DNA of 64,000 nucleotides from Methylococcus sp. Mc7 (GTDB taxonomy: Bacteria; Pseudomonadota; Gammaproteobacteria; Methylococcales; Methylococcaceae), in NCBI RefSeq assembly GCF_019285515.1, contig NZ_CP079095.1, positions 2,388,501 to 2,452,500 of the forward strand. The letters run 5' to 3'. Every line of letters begins with the position of its first letter. Within the stretch, counting starts at the first letter, position 1. Below, piece by piece: positions 45,101 through 52,370 of this stretch. A program made the translations under genes and the position numbers. The notes beneath the pieces were generated by a model. That model was not told where the DNA came from and ran no database searches. It saw nothing but the letters and a program-made list of their open reading frames with translations.

Positions 45101-46244
45101 CTACACCATCGGCAACACTGAGAATCGAGCCCTGGCCGACAACGGCGCTTCAATCACGGTCATGGCCGGCCTGAACGGCAATCAGGCACGCTTCGACAAG
45201 TTCGCGGAGAAATACGATCCCACCTCGAGCCGGTACCGGAAACTCCTGCTTGGCTACATGCGCAGGCGGACAGGTAACTCCGGGCTCGATTACGCCGGTG
45301 CCACCGAGGCCTACCAAGCCTTGCCGGGCGACCAGCGGCGCGAGCTCCTGTTGGCGATCCTGTTCGACGAAATCCGGGGCTCCGCCGCCCAGGCGGCCAA
45401 GACCGGGCGCAAATCCGACTACGACCGCGGCTTTGCGGCCATCGATACGCTGTTCCCGAACGACGGCGACGCCAAGTACAAAGGTAATCTCAGCCTGTTC
45501 TTCAGCAAGATCCACACGGTCGACGGCGGAGACATCAATCTTCTCGTCCCCGGCGGCGGTGTGAATGCGGGCCTCGCGGTCGCCTTCGCCGGATCGAAGG
45601 CCGCCAGCGATCTCGGCATCGTCGCCCAGCGGCAAGGCGCCGTGAACGCCCTGGTGAACGGCAATTTCATGGTCAACCAGTCGCGCGTGTTCGCCATGGA
45701 CGGGGGCGACATCACCATCTGGTCGTCCAACGGCAACATCGACGCCGGCCGCGGCGCCAAGTCGGCCATCGCCGCCCCGCCGCCCCTGGTCACCTTCGAC
45801 GAGCGCGGCAACCTGCAGGTCGAATTCCCGCCGGTGGTATCCGGCAGCGGCATCCGCACCGCCGCCAGCACGGCCCCCCTGCCGGGCGACGTCTTCCTCG
45901 CCGCGCCGCGGGGCGTGGTCGATGCCGGCGAGGCTGGCATCGGCGGCACCAACGTCGCCATCGCGGCGACGGCCGTGCTCGGTGCCAGCAACATTCAGGT
46001 CGGCGGCACCGCGACGGGCGTCCCCAGCGGCAACGTCAGCGTTCCCGTGGTTCCGGCAGGGGCGGCCGCAGCCGCAGGTGCGGCCACGCAGGCTGCCATG
46101 CAGTCCACGGTGTCCGACAGCGAAGAGAAATCGGAACCGAAGGTTGCCGATTCCAGCAGCCTCACTCCCCTCAAGGTCGAACTGCTGGGATTCGGAGAAT
46201 GTTCGACGAGCGACATCAAGAAGGGCTCGCCCGGCTGCACCTGA
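36195..46244 (+). CDS. Filamentous-haemagglutinin-type exoprotein (TPS cargo), 3349 aa
   Basis: The protein begins with a long n-region and signal peptide (SIRTVLAGAFLAGGAAQA), then a TPS secretion domain at about residues 45-200 (NWKSFNVGAENTVQFKQP, SRIFGKLSANGQVYLLNQ, NGFLFGKG; the usual NPNG is NQNG here). The body consists of beta-helix repeats with many IDVSG units. The C-terminal third resembles the DUF3739 region of large haemagglutinins, and the protein ends LLGFGECSTSD...PGCT with a Cys pair. ATG 36195 follows the transporter stop by 13 bases; upstream extension of the open frame overlaps the transporter and is not coding. It is likely a surface adhesin or matrix protein. Confidence 0.93.
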   Translation: MTTREPATRKANLPPTDISLKPLASSIRTVLAGAFLAGGAAQAGSLPVPAGVFVSSGSANQSIAGNMMTINQHSDRAILNWKSFNVGAENTVQFKQPSASSIALNRIYQNDPSRIFGKLSANGQVYLLNQNGFLFGKGSQVDVNTLLVSTLNITDDTFQRGITKVVDQDGRAALVGDGKVYRLDEQGNFVLDEKGNRTKIGIEFAEGSSVKTAKSGRIIAAGPSVVNKGDLSAPDGQILLIAATDKVYLQEAGKDSNLRGLLVEVGTGGEVANIGKALAERGNVTLMGFAVNQQGRVSATTSVRVNGSVRLLAREGASVRREGDAWLLQANRTKRTAELDDGLGTKATVNLKGGSKTSANPDLNDQATAVDGQSQDASWVEIMGHQVRIGNGAQLISRSGKVTVTATENPANPGLDNVKNDARVYVDKGARIDVSGIKDVSVPMERNVVTVELRSNELRDSPLQRDGVLYAQKIRVDIRKGTPIADISGELERIARTVAERSTTGGTLKLASEGDAILRRGALLDFSGGSVAYRSGYIDTTQLLTPDGKTVDIGSADPNQTYAGIFGQVSQKFKAWNITKTWDVIGPRNLGRYEQGYVEGKAAGKLDIKAAALALEAEMRGASIAGLHQREAGTQPAGGTLKIDLARSPDSTQSVIFGGASAALGVGKDEPFPQDPGKPGQPAALVLSGDKLRNSGIMYADIKTNGKVAIRSGENLTMTDGGSLALSGGEIKVDGTITAHAGEVDLSTRLTSATQGKLSGAIDLASGAAIDVSGQWINDRPADATGNSVQDRSRVLVNGGSVSVKAEGDVSLAAGSRIDVSGGARRTGNDSFRAGDAGSISLEAAAVDGSDLKLKGTLEGYAFAGGKGGSLSLVSDQVILGRAADAEIAEGADPLVLNPDFFGQGGFAHYSVGSNKSGVIVTDGTNIQLSVKNRVLDPDAVRRVSGSDFLNFAQVKLLSEFSREAGELDLVLAQKVGQGGKDAAVRIGEGAAIRTDAGGRISLQSDSSIFMNGALEAAGGDVAMTVTPPAGTDLAFKADQGVWIGSGARVDVSGTALLYSDRPDHVTGKVLNGGTITLHADRGFVVADEGSELDVSGTQGRLDVPVRGPNGAISQERRQIASSGGNIGIRAAEGIQLYGKLEGRAGDGAGAAGGGLSLELNPNTRAEPDEIGLGQTPFPKVPSVISLAQSGPGGTATVQGEAVASNRYGQAVLSAGQAERGGFGELTLRTPSRIELASGVNLHTERSIVLDAPVLVFAPAAGATAGKVSLDSAYVALGSTQTRPGNAAPIAGNGGLQVNAGLIDLVGTTALQGFDGADLKSSGDLRLIGVRTTQQERDFLGEFLAAGDLTLTADQVYPSTLSEFRIAVRGTTDGTLTIKPGDSNGGTVLSAGGKLTLEAPNIVQGGTVKAPLGELNFQASKRLELAAGSVTSNSAKGAIIPFGRTQGGLDWIYPLGDQNLVFTAPPEKKLVLDGPKVDIADGSVIDTQGGGDLFAFEFVPGPGGSYDLLDPASKGYQEAYAILPSFKGTTAPYDPLESANSGLKVGDSVYLSGGGGLKAGYYVLLPAHYALLPGAYLVTPDKNATDIVPGLNLQRADGAPIVAGYRTVSGTGIRDALWSGFAVEPGSAARTRAEYSTYGANDFFSAKAAKNEAAVPYLPRDAGAMLISAETALGLDGRVSAKAGAKGRGGRLDIDAANIAIVSEGKAGQTTGNTIKLVAEKLNGLGVASIAIGGVRSGEDGTVTVDTHASNISLEQNARLKGAEFILTAKDNITLAKGSGITAEGSSKGTGTPEVYKLGGDAAFLRVSSSDQADLQRNGVSGRTGSISIGSGATLATSNSMIVDATADMDLSGKLLAQGGSVSLGASRIGLGADASFQNGLALSQAALNALQANELRLNSGSDISLFGAVELASQRVVLRSGGLLGFDNAGQTASIKAGDIRLENPLDVKTSQTGNGTGTLSLVADTIELGEGAYALKGYSNVNLEAGKAIVGSGSGTLTASADLDFNTAVVTGDRGADTRIDATGHAVGIRSSGPAPAAADALGAQLSITADSIRNTGTISLKSGVVKLDALKGDVVLAAGSNIDVSGRKVSIGNASIATAGGAVELSSRIGNVALESGARLALNGSKGGELVVSAAAGGFRFEGGVDAQGAERGGRFALDVRALENDGDVGGMAGKLASAGFSDGVSLRTRIGDLHLNAVDTVAARTVELGADQGSVRIDGSLKAQGDNARLDLKAGSGLTLAAGADLEAHGSAEQGGRITLESLGQGPQGGITVASGARIDVSAADGSANGALNLRALRTDQDVAVAGDLGSSVAGAAETTVEAVRIYDHSGSIGSTDIAAWKTDTDAYMTNAGAIETRLGLPGGLRAGLEIRSSGDLTLGSVGWDLVDWRYDGRPGVLTLKAGGKLSIDGKLSDGFRDEPNGIDVSGLLGPGATVAVKDMLQTGLSWSYRLQAGTDVVVGADVAVRTGTGDIDVDAGRDVVLTNAGSSVYTAGRPTDTQRYGNFKNGFVAFQFYGEYPVDGGDISISAGRDVIGARTGQFFDGWLVRTGNWTEGTSHQGETPTAWAVAIGGPVGTSAQQGSFQQNVGALGGGNITVDAGRDVSDLSAVIATTGKQVGTPSKPDVPSDTGFNTNEVEISGGGNLTVSAGGDVLGGTFYTGKGVGEINARGAIKGSANGLGPVLALGDSRFSLSAGQDIELGAAINPTIINSTSARNFFFTYSGRSGIALESLAGDVRIQNDIPGMVSAVNKLRSARNQLSFPGASLSALSVYPASLDVTALQGDIVLERSFTTYPAAKASFNLMAGGNIGSGSMGDNVNVTQSDADPALLPGIANPTRSWDDASQRLQPFGAPNLIHAQVPVHRGDAEAARIYANGNIASVDPLLLVLPKAVDVMAGRDLFDVSLHVQHPDYAMSTVTAGRDIRFTSPRNAQGNLVNLTREVRLSGPGQLWVSAGRNIDLGASEGIYTIGNTENRALADNGASITVMAGLNGNQARFDKFAEKYDPTSSRYRKLLLGYMRRRTGNSGLDYAGATEAYQALPGDQRRELLLAILFDEIRGSAAQAAKTGRKSDYDRGFAAIDTLFPNDGDAKYKGNLSLFFSKIHTVDGGDINLLVPGGGVNAGLAVAFAGSKAASDLGIVAQRQGAVNALVNGNFMVNQSRVFAMDGGDITIWSSNGNIDAGRGAKSAIAAPPPLVTFDERGNLQVEFPPVVSGSGIRTAASTAPLPGDVFLAAPRGVVDAGEAGIGGTNVAIAATAVLGASNIQVGGTATGVPSGNVSVPVVPAGAAAAAGAATQAAMQSTVSDSEEKSEPKVADSSSLTPLKVELLGFGECSTSDIKKGSPGCT

Positions 46245-46523
46245 CCGGAGCGGGCCGTTCCCGCGCTCCCGGCCGCCGCTCGCTGACGGGCGACGATAAG
46301 CCGTCCGGGGGGATACATGGCACGTTTCCAGGTTCGGTTGGGGGAGGGGCTCCGGGGGGATTTTTTTAGGAAAAGGTCAAGTCCCCGTAAATCCTCTTTG
46401 ACGCGTGGAGCCGAAGCGTCACCATTTCATGCGGAGCCCGACTGACCGGCCCAGCCCCCTGGGAAGCGAGTCGCAGCGACGTGTTTACCTTCCAGGCCCG
46501 CCCCACATCCCCACAACGCGCCG

Positions 46524-46623
46524 CGTACCCGTTCAGCCTCCCTTTTTTGCTGGGAACGCGGCCATCCTGGCCGCTTTTTCAGCGGGTGGGACACCCACGC
46601 TCCCAGGGGACTGAACGGCTACC
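46524..46623 (-). repeat. About 100-bp element with terminal inverted repeats, copy 2
   Basis: The reverse complement of this segment matches 7884-7987 with few differences, including CCGTTCAG/CTGAACGG ends (46529-46536 and 46611-46618) and the GCGGCCAGGATGGCCGC core. The surrounding 817-base gap (46245-47061) otherwise holds two palindromes near its right end and no gene. Confidence 0.85.
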
Positions 46624-46862
46624 GCGCCGCCTCTGTCTCCGAGACGCATATCGCCACGCCCCCTTGTTTCCACCTTCGATAGGTCCAAGACTCCGACAAA
46701 ACACCGGGCGTTTGCAGGGGGCGTCGCACTACCCACTTCAGTTCACTTCACTCGACTTCCGATCGCCCCCTCAAAGTTGCTGGCACTCGTCTGTCCAGCG
46801 CGTCGCTGCGTGACGGACAAGGATCTTTCCCGTTCACCGACCGGCAAGGTTTTGGTTCGTAT

Positions 46863-46907
46863 TGAACCAGCATTTCTGGTTCATATACCCCGCTATCGGA
46901 TAGCGGG
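46863..46907. promoter_or_regulatory. Two adjacent perfect palindromes
   Basis: TGAACCAG-cattt-CTGGTTCA (46863-46883) is followed after 5 bases by CCCGCTATC-g-GATAGCGGG (46889-46907). Neither has a T-tract. They mark the junction to the A+T-rich segment and could be operators or small RNA-type hairpins. Confidence 0.4.
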
Positions 46908-47061
46908 AGCTCCGTCAACCCAAGAAAACCTATAATCCACTACTGGCACTGAACCTGCTTGATCTAGCTTGCGAACCGCCAACCATGGATCTCCACGAAC
47001 TCCATGGAGCAGCATGCGCAGACTCTCATCAGTATTTCTGTCACCGACAAGAGGACTTCCC

Positions 47062-47739
47062 GTGAAAAAAGCAGGTCACATCGCCCTTATTCTCTTAAGC
47101 GCCAGCCTTTTCATAACAGAGGATGTTCAGGCTCATGAGGCGCGTTGCCTTGCAAGTGCCGCTCATAACGACCCCTGTTATTACCTGATCCTCGTGGGAT
47201 TCACCCATGAACCCGCGCTCGCCAATGAGATGAATGGACTCGATGTGTGGATCAAAAAGAATGTTAGCACACCGACCAAGCTGGATATCACAAAGACCAT
47301 TCCGGATTTTGACGATGACACAAATAACGGCGGCGCCAAATATGTTCCGGTCGATGTCATGAAAGAGGACACCATCATGAATGTCATGATTCACGTTCTG
47401 CGCCTTAGGAAACAAGTCCATATAACTAGTGAATCGGATAAGAACGTCGTTAGCGCCACCATGCTGAAGCCATATTACGGCTACACCATGATGGGGCCAC
47501 TGGTCCAAAGCATGGACCCTATATTCAATTACAAATATTCGGCACGATTCATGACAGGGCCGACCGGCCCGAAGATCGGCGCATCTTCCGAAGTCCAAGG
47601 CGTTGGTACCTACGGATTCCACATCATGGCGATGATCAATGACGAAATGTATGACGAAATGTTTGTATGCGGTGAAGGGACCACCAACCCTACGGGGGAT
47701 GCATTCTCCTGCGTTGGCGCGCCCCAAAAACTAAAATGA
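47062..47739 (+). CDS. Exported protein of unknown function
   Basis: From GTG 47062 (AGAGGA upstream) the protein has 225 residues with a signal peptide (HIALILLSASLFITEDVQAHEA). The mature part has LILVGFTHEPALANEMNGLDVW near the start and ends VGTYGFHIMAMINDEMYDEMFVCG, a layout like periplasmic proteins with an N-terminal VGF-x-x-EPA strand and a C-terminal G-x-Y-x-F strand. Met and His are frequent and four cysteines are present, so a metal-related role is conceivable but unproven. It is the first gene of the A+T-rich segment and lies 325 bases from the efflux operon. Confidence 0.7.
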   Translation: MKKAGHIALILLSASLFITEDVQAHEARCLASAAHNDPCYYLILVGFTHEPALANEMNGLDVWIKKNVSTPTKLDITKTIPDFDDDTNNGGAKYVPVDVMKEDTIMNVMIHVLRLRKQVHITSESDKNVVSATMLKPYYGYTMMGPLVQSMDPIFNYKYSARFMTGPTGPKIGASSEVQGVGTYGFHIMAMINDEMYDEMFVCGEGTTNPTGDAFSCVGAPQKLK

Positions 47740-48064
47740 TTGCCTGTGTGGATCAGTGAAGCAAATGAGAGTGAAAACTGGTTGGCTATTACCTATCTGT
47801 ATACAAGCCTGACGGCAGTGATCATGGCTGACCTCAATCTTGGGTAACGATATTTTCTTGCCCGTTCAACAAGGCAAGGTCGATATAGCTCAGGCAACCC
47901 TTTCCAACGAATTCAGCAGCCCAGTGGTTTCGCCCACGTGATACCTCCCTGACGTTATCTTCTCGAGAGAACGAAGACGGTTAAATACCAGGATATCATT
48001 TCCAAAAGTCGACCCCATTTTTAAGCAAACTCTATGCGAGATGGGCGACTAATCGGATCTAATA
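47740..48064. other. Intergenic region ahead of the efflux operon
   Basis: No gene or convincing hairpin is visible. The region is A+T-rich and should contain the efflux promoter, but no box pair stands out. Confidence 0.4.
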
Positions 48065-49174
48065 ATGACGAAAGCGCCTTCAAAAATGATCACCAAGGCT
48101 CACGTATATCTCTTTTTAATATCCATGTTAATGTATGGCTGTCAGCAGTCTGAGACTGGCGTGCACCATGAAAATCCGAGATATGAGGCAACCACCCCAT
48201 TTCGCAAAGATGTTTCAATCAGAAAGGAATATGTATGTCAGATACATGGAATCAGACATATTGAGGTGCGCGCCATGGAGAAAGGCTATTTGCAGAATAT
48301 ATATGTTGATGAAGGGCAGATGGTGCATCAAGGCCAGCCAATGTTCAAAATCATGCCGAATATATATCAGGCGGAGCTTATGAAAGCGCAGGCCGAAGCC
48401 AATATCATGAATATCGAATACACGAATACCAAGGGTTTGGCTGACCAGAATATCGTATCCAAGAATGAACTCGCTTTAGCCAAAGCAAAATTAGATAAGG
48501 CTAATGCTGAGGTAAAGCTGGCGGAGACCCATCTCAGCTTCACAGATATAAAAGCGCCATTCAACGGGATTATGGATCATCTCTTGGTCAGAAATGGCAG
48601 TCTTTTAGATGAAGGGACTCTATTAACTACCCTTTCTGACATAAGCAAACTATGGGTCTATTTCAACGTGCCGGAATCCGAATATCTTGAATATAAGACT
48701 AAAAAAAATGATGACCAGACTTATTCAAAAGTGAGACTGAAGATGGCAAATGGTGCGATATTCGATCAGGAAGGTACGATAGAAACGATAGAGGCGGATT
48801 TCGACAATACTGCAGGCAATATCGAATTCAGGGCCACATTCCCGAATCCGGACGGCATCCTTCGGCACGGCCAAACCGGAACCATCATCATGAGAAAGCC
48901 CTACAAAAATGCTTTACTCATTCCGCAAAAGGCCACGTTTGAAGTCATGGATAAGATGTTTGTCTACGTAATTGACAACGATGGAACACTTGAGCAGAGA
49001 CTGATCACGATTGACGCCGAGATACCATATTTCTTTCTGGTCAAGGAAGGCGTCAAAGATGACGACAAGATCTTGATCGAAGGTTTGCGTAAAGTACATC
49101 CAGGTGATCATGTAGACGTCACTGTGATTCCGAAGGAGAAGCTACAGTCGAATCTGCAGCTGCATGCTGAATAA
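48065..49174 (+). CDS. RND efflux periplasmic adaptor (membrane fusion) lipoprotein
   Basis: The 369-residue protein has a lipoprotein signal ending LMYGC, a barrel-sandwich half (MEKGYLQNIYVDEGQMVHQG), a coiled hairpin of about 60 residues (ELMKAQAEANIMNIEYTN, LAKAKLDKANAEVKLAETHL), the second sandwich half (FTDIKAPFNGIMDHLLVRNG) and beta-barrel domains (GQTGTIIMRKPYKNALLIPQ). It links the inner-membrane pump to the outer-membrane channel. The stop overlaps the pump gene by 11 bases if that gene starts at 49164. Confidence 0.93.
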   Translation: MTKAPSKMITKAHVYLFLISMLMYGCQQSETGVHHENPRYEATTPFRKDVSIRKEYVCQIHGIRHIEVRAMEKGYLQNIYVDEGQMVHQGQPMFKIMPNIYQAELMKAQAEANIMNIEYTNTKGLADQNIVSKNELALAKAKLDKANAEVKLAETHLSFTDIKAPFNGIMDHLLVRNGSLLDEGTLLTTLSDISKLWVYFNVPESEYLEYKTKKNDDQTYSKVRLKMANGAIFDQEGTIETIEADFDNTAGNIEFRATFPNPDGILRHGQTGTIIMRKPYKNALLIPQKATFEVMDKMFVYVIDNDGTLEQRLITIDAEIPYFFLVKEGVKDDDKILIEGLRKVHPGDHVDVTVIPKEKLQSNLQLHAE

Positions 49175-52100
49175 TCAGGCATCTTACTCAAATATGTTTA
49201 GTACTTTTATAAATAGACCGGTGATGGCAATCTCGCTATCACTTTTGATTGTCTTCATGGGATTTTTGTCGATCAAATCATTGCCGGTATCGCAGTTTCC
49301 AGATATTGCGCCTCCACGCGTAACCGTTTCTCTTTCATTCCCTGGTGCCAGTGCAGATGTGTTGGTGCAGTCGTCCATCATCACCATCGAGCGTGCGATC
49401 AATGGCGTTCCTGGGATGAAATACATGGTCTCCGCCTCGACGAGCGCAGGGGAAGCTACGATCCAGATTTTATTCGATCTGGGAGTCGATCCTCTGCAAG
49501 CCATGATCGACGTCAAGACTCGGTTGGATACAACCATGAGCCGCCTTCCACAACTGGTTACGCTCGAAGGTGTATGGGTACAGCGTGTACAGCCTAGTAT
49601 GCTCATGTATATCAATCTCTTCAGCAAGGATAAGAATGCCGATCAAAAATTCTTGTTCAATTACGCATTCGTCAATGTCATTCCTGAGATTCAACGTGTA
49701 AATGGGATTGCGCAGGCACGAATATTGGGCAGCCGCCAATATGCCATGCGAGTGTGGCTCAATCCAGAGCGGATGAGGGCCTATAAGGTATCAACCGAGG
49801 AGGTAATGAAGGCAATCGGTGAGCAGAGCATTATTGGCCGGCCGGGCAGATTAGGGCAGAGCACCGGAGTTACTGCGCAGTCCAAGGAATATGTTTTGGT
49901 GTATCAGGGGAGATACAATAAGCCTGAGCAGTATGAGGATATCATTATACGCGCCAATTCAGAAGGAGAGATCCTCCGCCTTAAGGATATTGCGACCATC
50001 GATCTGAATAGTGAGTTTTACAATATATATTCGGATAAGGACGGACTCCCTTCTGCGTCGATCGTACTCAATCAAAACTATGGGACCAACGCGAGCAAGG
50101 TGATCGAGGATGTAAAGGAGAAGTTGAAAGAACTGAAGGACGCTTTTCCCGAGGGTATGGATTATGAAATTAACTACGACGTATCCAGATTTCTAGAAGC
50201 ATCTATCCACAAGGTTCTTCATACATTGATGGAAGCCTTCGTACTGGTTGCACTGGTTACGTTCGTTTTCCTGGGAGACTGGCGCTCCACGTTGATCCCG
50301 ATCCTCTCTATCCCCGTTTCCTTGATTGGTACGTTCGCTGTCATGCAGGCTTTCGGACTATCGATCAATCTGATCACGTTATTTGCCTTGGTACTCGCCA
50401 TCGGTATTGTCGTCGACGATGCCATCGTGGTGGTGGAAGCCGTACATGCCAAGATGGAAGCGGAGCATCTCTCTCCATATGAAGCATCCAAGAAGGTGTT
50501 GGGTGAAATCGGTGGTGCCATCATTGCAATCACACTGATCATGATTTCGGTTTTCGTCCCGATTTCGTTCATGAGCGGCCCGGTTGGGGTGTTTTATCGG
50601 CAATTCGGCATCACGATGGCGTCCTCTATCCTGATTTCTGCGCTCGTCGCGTTGTCGCTTGCTCCAGTGCTTTGCGCCATGATTCTGAAAAATATGCATG
50701 GACAGACGAAAAGGAAAACACCGATCAGCATCTTCATCGACGCGTTCAATTATTACTTCGAGAAGGTGACAGGACGATACGTCAAGATTCTGGATATGGT
50801 TGTCACTCGACGAATCGTAACTATTCTGGCTTTTTTTGCTTTCTCTTTCGGAATCTATGGGGTCAACCTAACCTTGCCGGCGGGTTTTATTCCCGGTGAA
50901 GATCAAGGGATGATATACGCGATCATTCAAACTCCGCCTGGATCGACGATTGAAACCACTAACAAAGTAGCTCGGGAACTTGAGGAAATAGCCAAGGGTA
51001 TCGAGGGCGTGCAATCCGTTTCATCCCTTGCCGGCTATGAGGTTCTCACCGAAGGTCGTGGTTCAAATGCGGGCACCTGTATCATCAACCTGAGAGATTG
51101 GTCTGAGCGCAAGAACTCCGTACAAGATGTGATCAAGGAACTTGAGGAAAAATCCAAGGATTTTGGAGCGATTATCGAGTTCTTCGAGCCCCCTGCGGTC
51201 CCCGGTTATGGGGCCGCATCAGGTTTGGCGTTACGTTTGCTCGACAAATCAGAGAATATTGACTATCAGCAATTTGACAAAATCACTCAAGATTTCCTGT
51301 CTGAATTGAGAAAGCGCAGGGAGTTAACTGGCCTTTTTACGTTCTATGCGGCCAACTTCCCGCAGTATGAGCTAGTAATCGACAATAAGCTCGCAATGCA
51401 GAAGCATGTCTCAATTTCCAAGGCGATGGAAAACCTGGATATCATGATTGGAAGCACCTACGAGCAAGGCTTCATCCGTTTCAATAACTTTTTCAAGGTT
51501 TATGCGCAGGCGCTCCCGGAATACCGGAGGTATCCATCAGATATTCTCAATTATTTTGTCAAAAATGATGAAGGGGAAATGGTGCCTTACTCATCATTCA
51601 TGACGATGAAAAAGACGCAAGGGCCGAATGAAATTACCCGTTACAATCTTTACAATTCCGCAGTTATACGAGCGGTGCCAGCCGATGGATATACATCAGG
51701 CGACGCTATCGAGGCGGTCAAGAAAGTTGCGGCAGCCACGCTAAGACGTGGTTATGACATTGCCTGGGAGGGTTTATCGTTCGACGAAGCCGCCCGTGGT
51801 AACGAAGCAATCATTGTGTTTCTCGTCGTCATTGTATTCGTCTATCTGGTTTTGGCAGGCCAGTACGAAAGCTTTCTCTTACCCCTGGCAGTGTTATGTT
51901 CTTTGCCTGCAGGTATCTTTGGCTCCTATTTCTTATTGAAAGTACTTGGACTAGCCAACGATGTCTATTCGCAAATCGCGTTGATAATGCTGATTGGCTT
52001 GTTGGGAAAAAACGCCGTCCTCATTGTCGAATTCGCAGTTCAGCGGCATACCCAAGGATTATCCGTCAAGGAAGCCGCAATCGAAGGAGCGAAGGCGCGC

Positions 52101-52370
52101 TTCCGTCCCATCCTGATGACATCGTTCGCCTTCATCGCAGGATTGATACCATTGGTCATCGCTACGGGCGCGGGCGCGGTCGGTAACCGCACCATCGGTA
52201 CGGCTTCAATGGGTGGCATGCTCTTCGGGACGGTAATAGGCGTTGTCCTCATACCGGGACTTTATTACCTGTTCGGCAAAATTATCGATGGTAAGTCACT
52301 GATCAGGAACGAAGAAAGCGAGCCTTTTACGGAAACCTATCACTATACCAAGGATAACCATAATGACTAG
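49164..52370 (+). CDS. RND multidrug-type efflux pump (HAE1 family)
   Basis: The 1068-residue inner-membrane proton antiporter has the family start FSTFINRPVMAISLSLLIVF, 12 membrane helices, the TM4 Asp pair in AIGIVVDDAIVVVEAV, PVSLIGTFAVMQAFGLSINL, and the TM10 Lys in MLIGLLGKNAVLIVEFA. These proton-relay residues are all present, so it should be active. An alternative start is ATG 49194. The outer-membrane channel gene overlaps by 8 bases. The substrate is unknown; base composition is clearly lower in G+C than the flanks. Confidence 0.96.
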   Translation: MLNNQASYSNMFSTFINRPVMAISLSLLIVFMGFLSIKSLPVSQFPDIAPPRVTVSLSFPGASADVLVQSSIITIERAINGVPGMKYMVSASTSAGEATIQILFDLGVDPLQAMIDVKTRLDTTMSRLPQLVTLEGVWVQRVQPSMLMYINLFSKDKNADQKFLFNYAFVNVIPEIQRVNGIAQARILGSRQYAMRVWLNPERMRAYKVSTEEVMKAIGEQSIIGRPGRLGQSTGVTAQSKEYVLVYQGRYNKPEQYEDIIIRANSEGEILRLKDIATIDLNSEFYNIYSDKDGLPSASIVLNQNYGTNASKVIEDVKEKLKELKDAFPEGMDYEINYDVSRFLEASIHKVLHTLMEAFVLVALVTFVFLGDWRSTLIPILSIPVSLIGTFAVMQAFGLSINLITLFALVLAIGIVVDDAIVVVEAVHAKMEAEHLSPYEASKKVLGEIGGAIIAITLIMISVFVPISFMSGPVGVFYRQFGITMASSILISALVALSLAPVLCAMILKNMHGQTKRKTPISIFIDAFNYYFEKVTGRYVKILDMVVTRRIVTILAFFAFSFGIYGVNLTLPAGFIPGEDQGMIYAIIQTPPGSTIETTNKVARELEEIAKGIEGVQSVSSLAGYEVLTEGRGSNAGTCIINLRDWSERKNSVQDVIKELEEKSKDFGAIIEFFEPPAVPGYGAASGLALRLLDKSENIDYQQFDKITQDFLSELRKRRELTGLFTFYAANFPQYELVIDNKLAMQKHVSISKAMENLDIMIGSTYEQGFIRFNNFFKVYAQALPEYRRYPSDILNYFVKNDEGEMVPYSSFMTMKKTQGPNEITRYNLYNSAVIRAVPADGYTSGDAIEAVKKVAAATLRRGYDIAWEGLSFDEAARGNEAIIVFLVVIVFVYLVLAGQYESFLLPLAVLCSLPAGIFGSYFLLKVLGLANDVYSQIALIMLIGLLGKNAVLIVEFAVQRHTQGLSVKEAAIEGAKARFRPILMTSFAFIAGLIPLVIATGAGAVGNRTIGTASMGGMLFGTVIGVVLIPGLYYLFGKIIDGKSLIRNEESEPFTETYHYTKDNHND

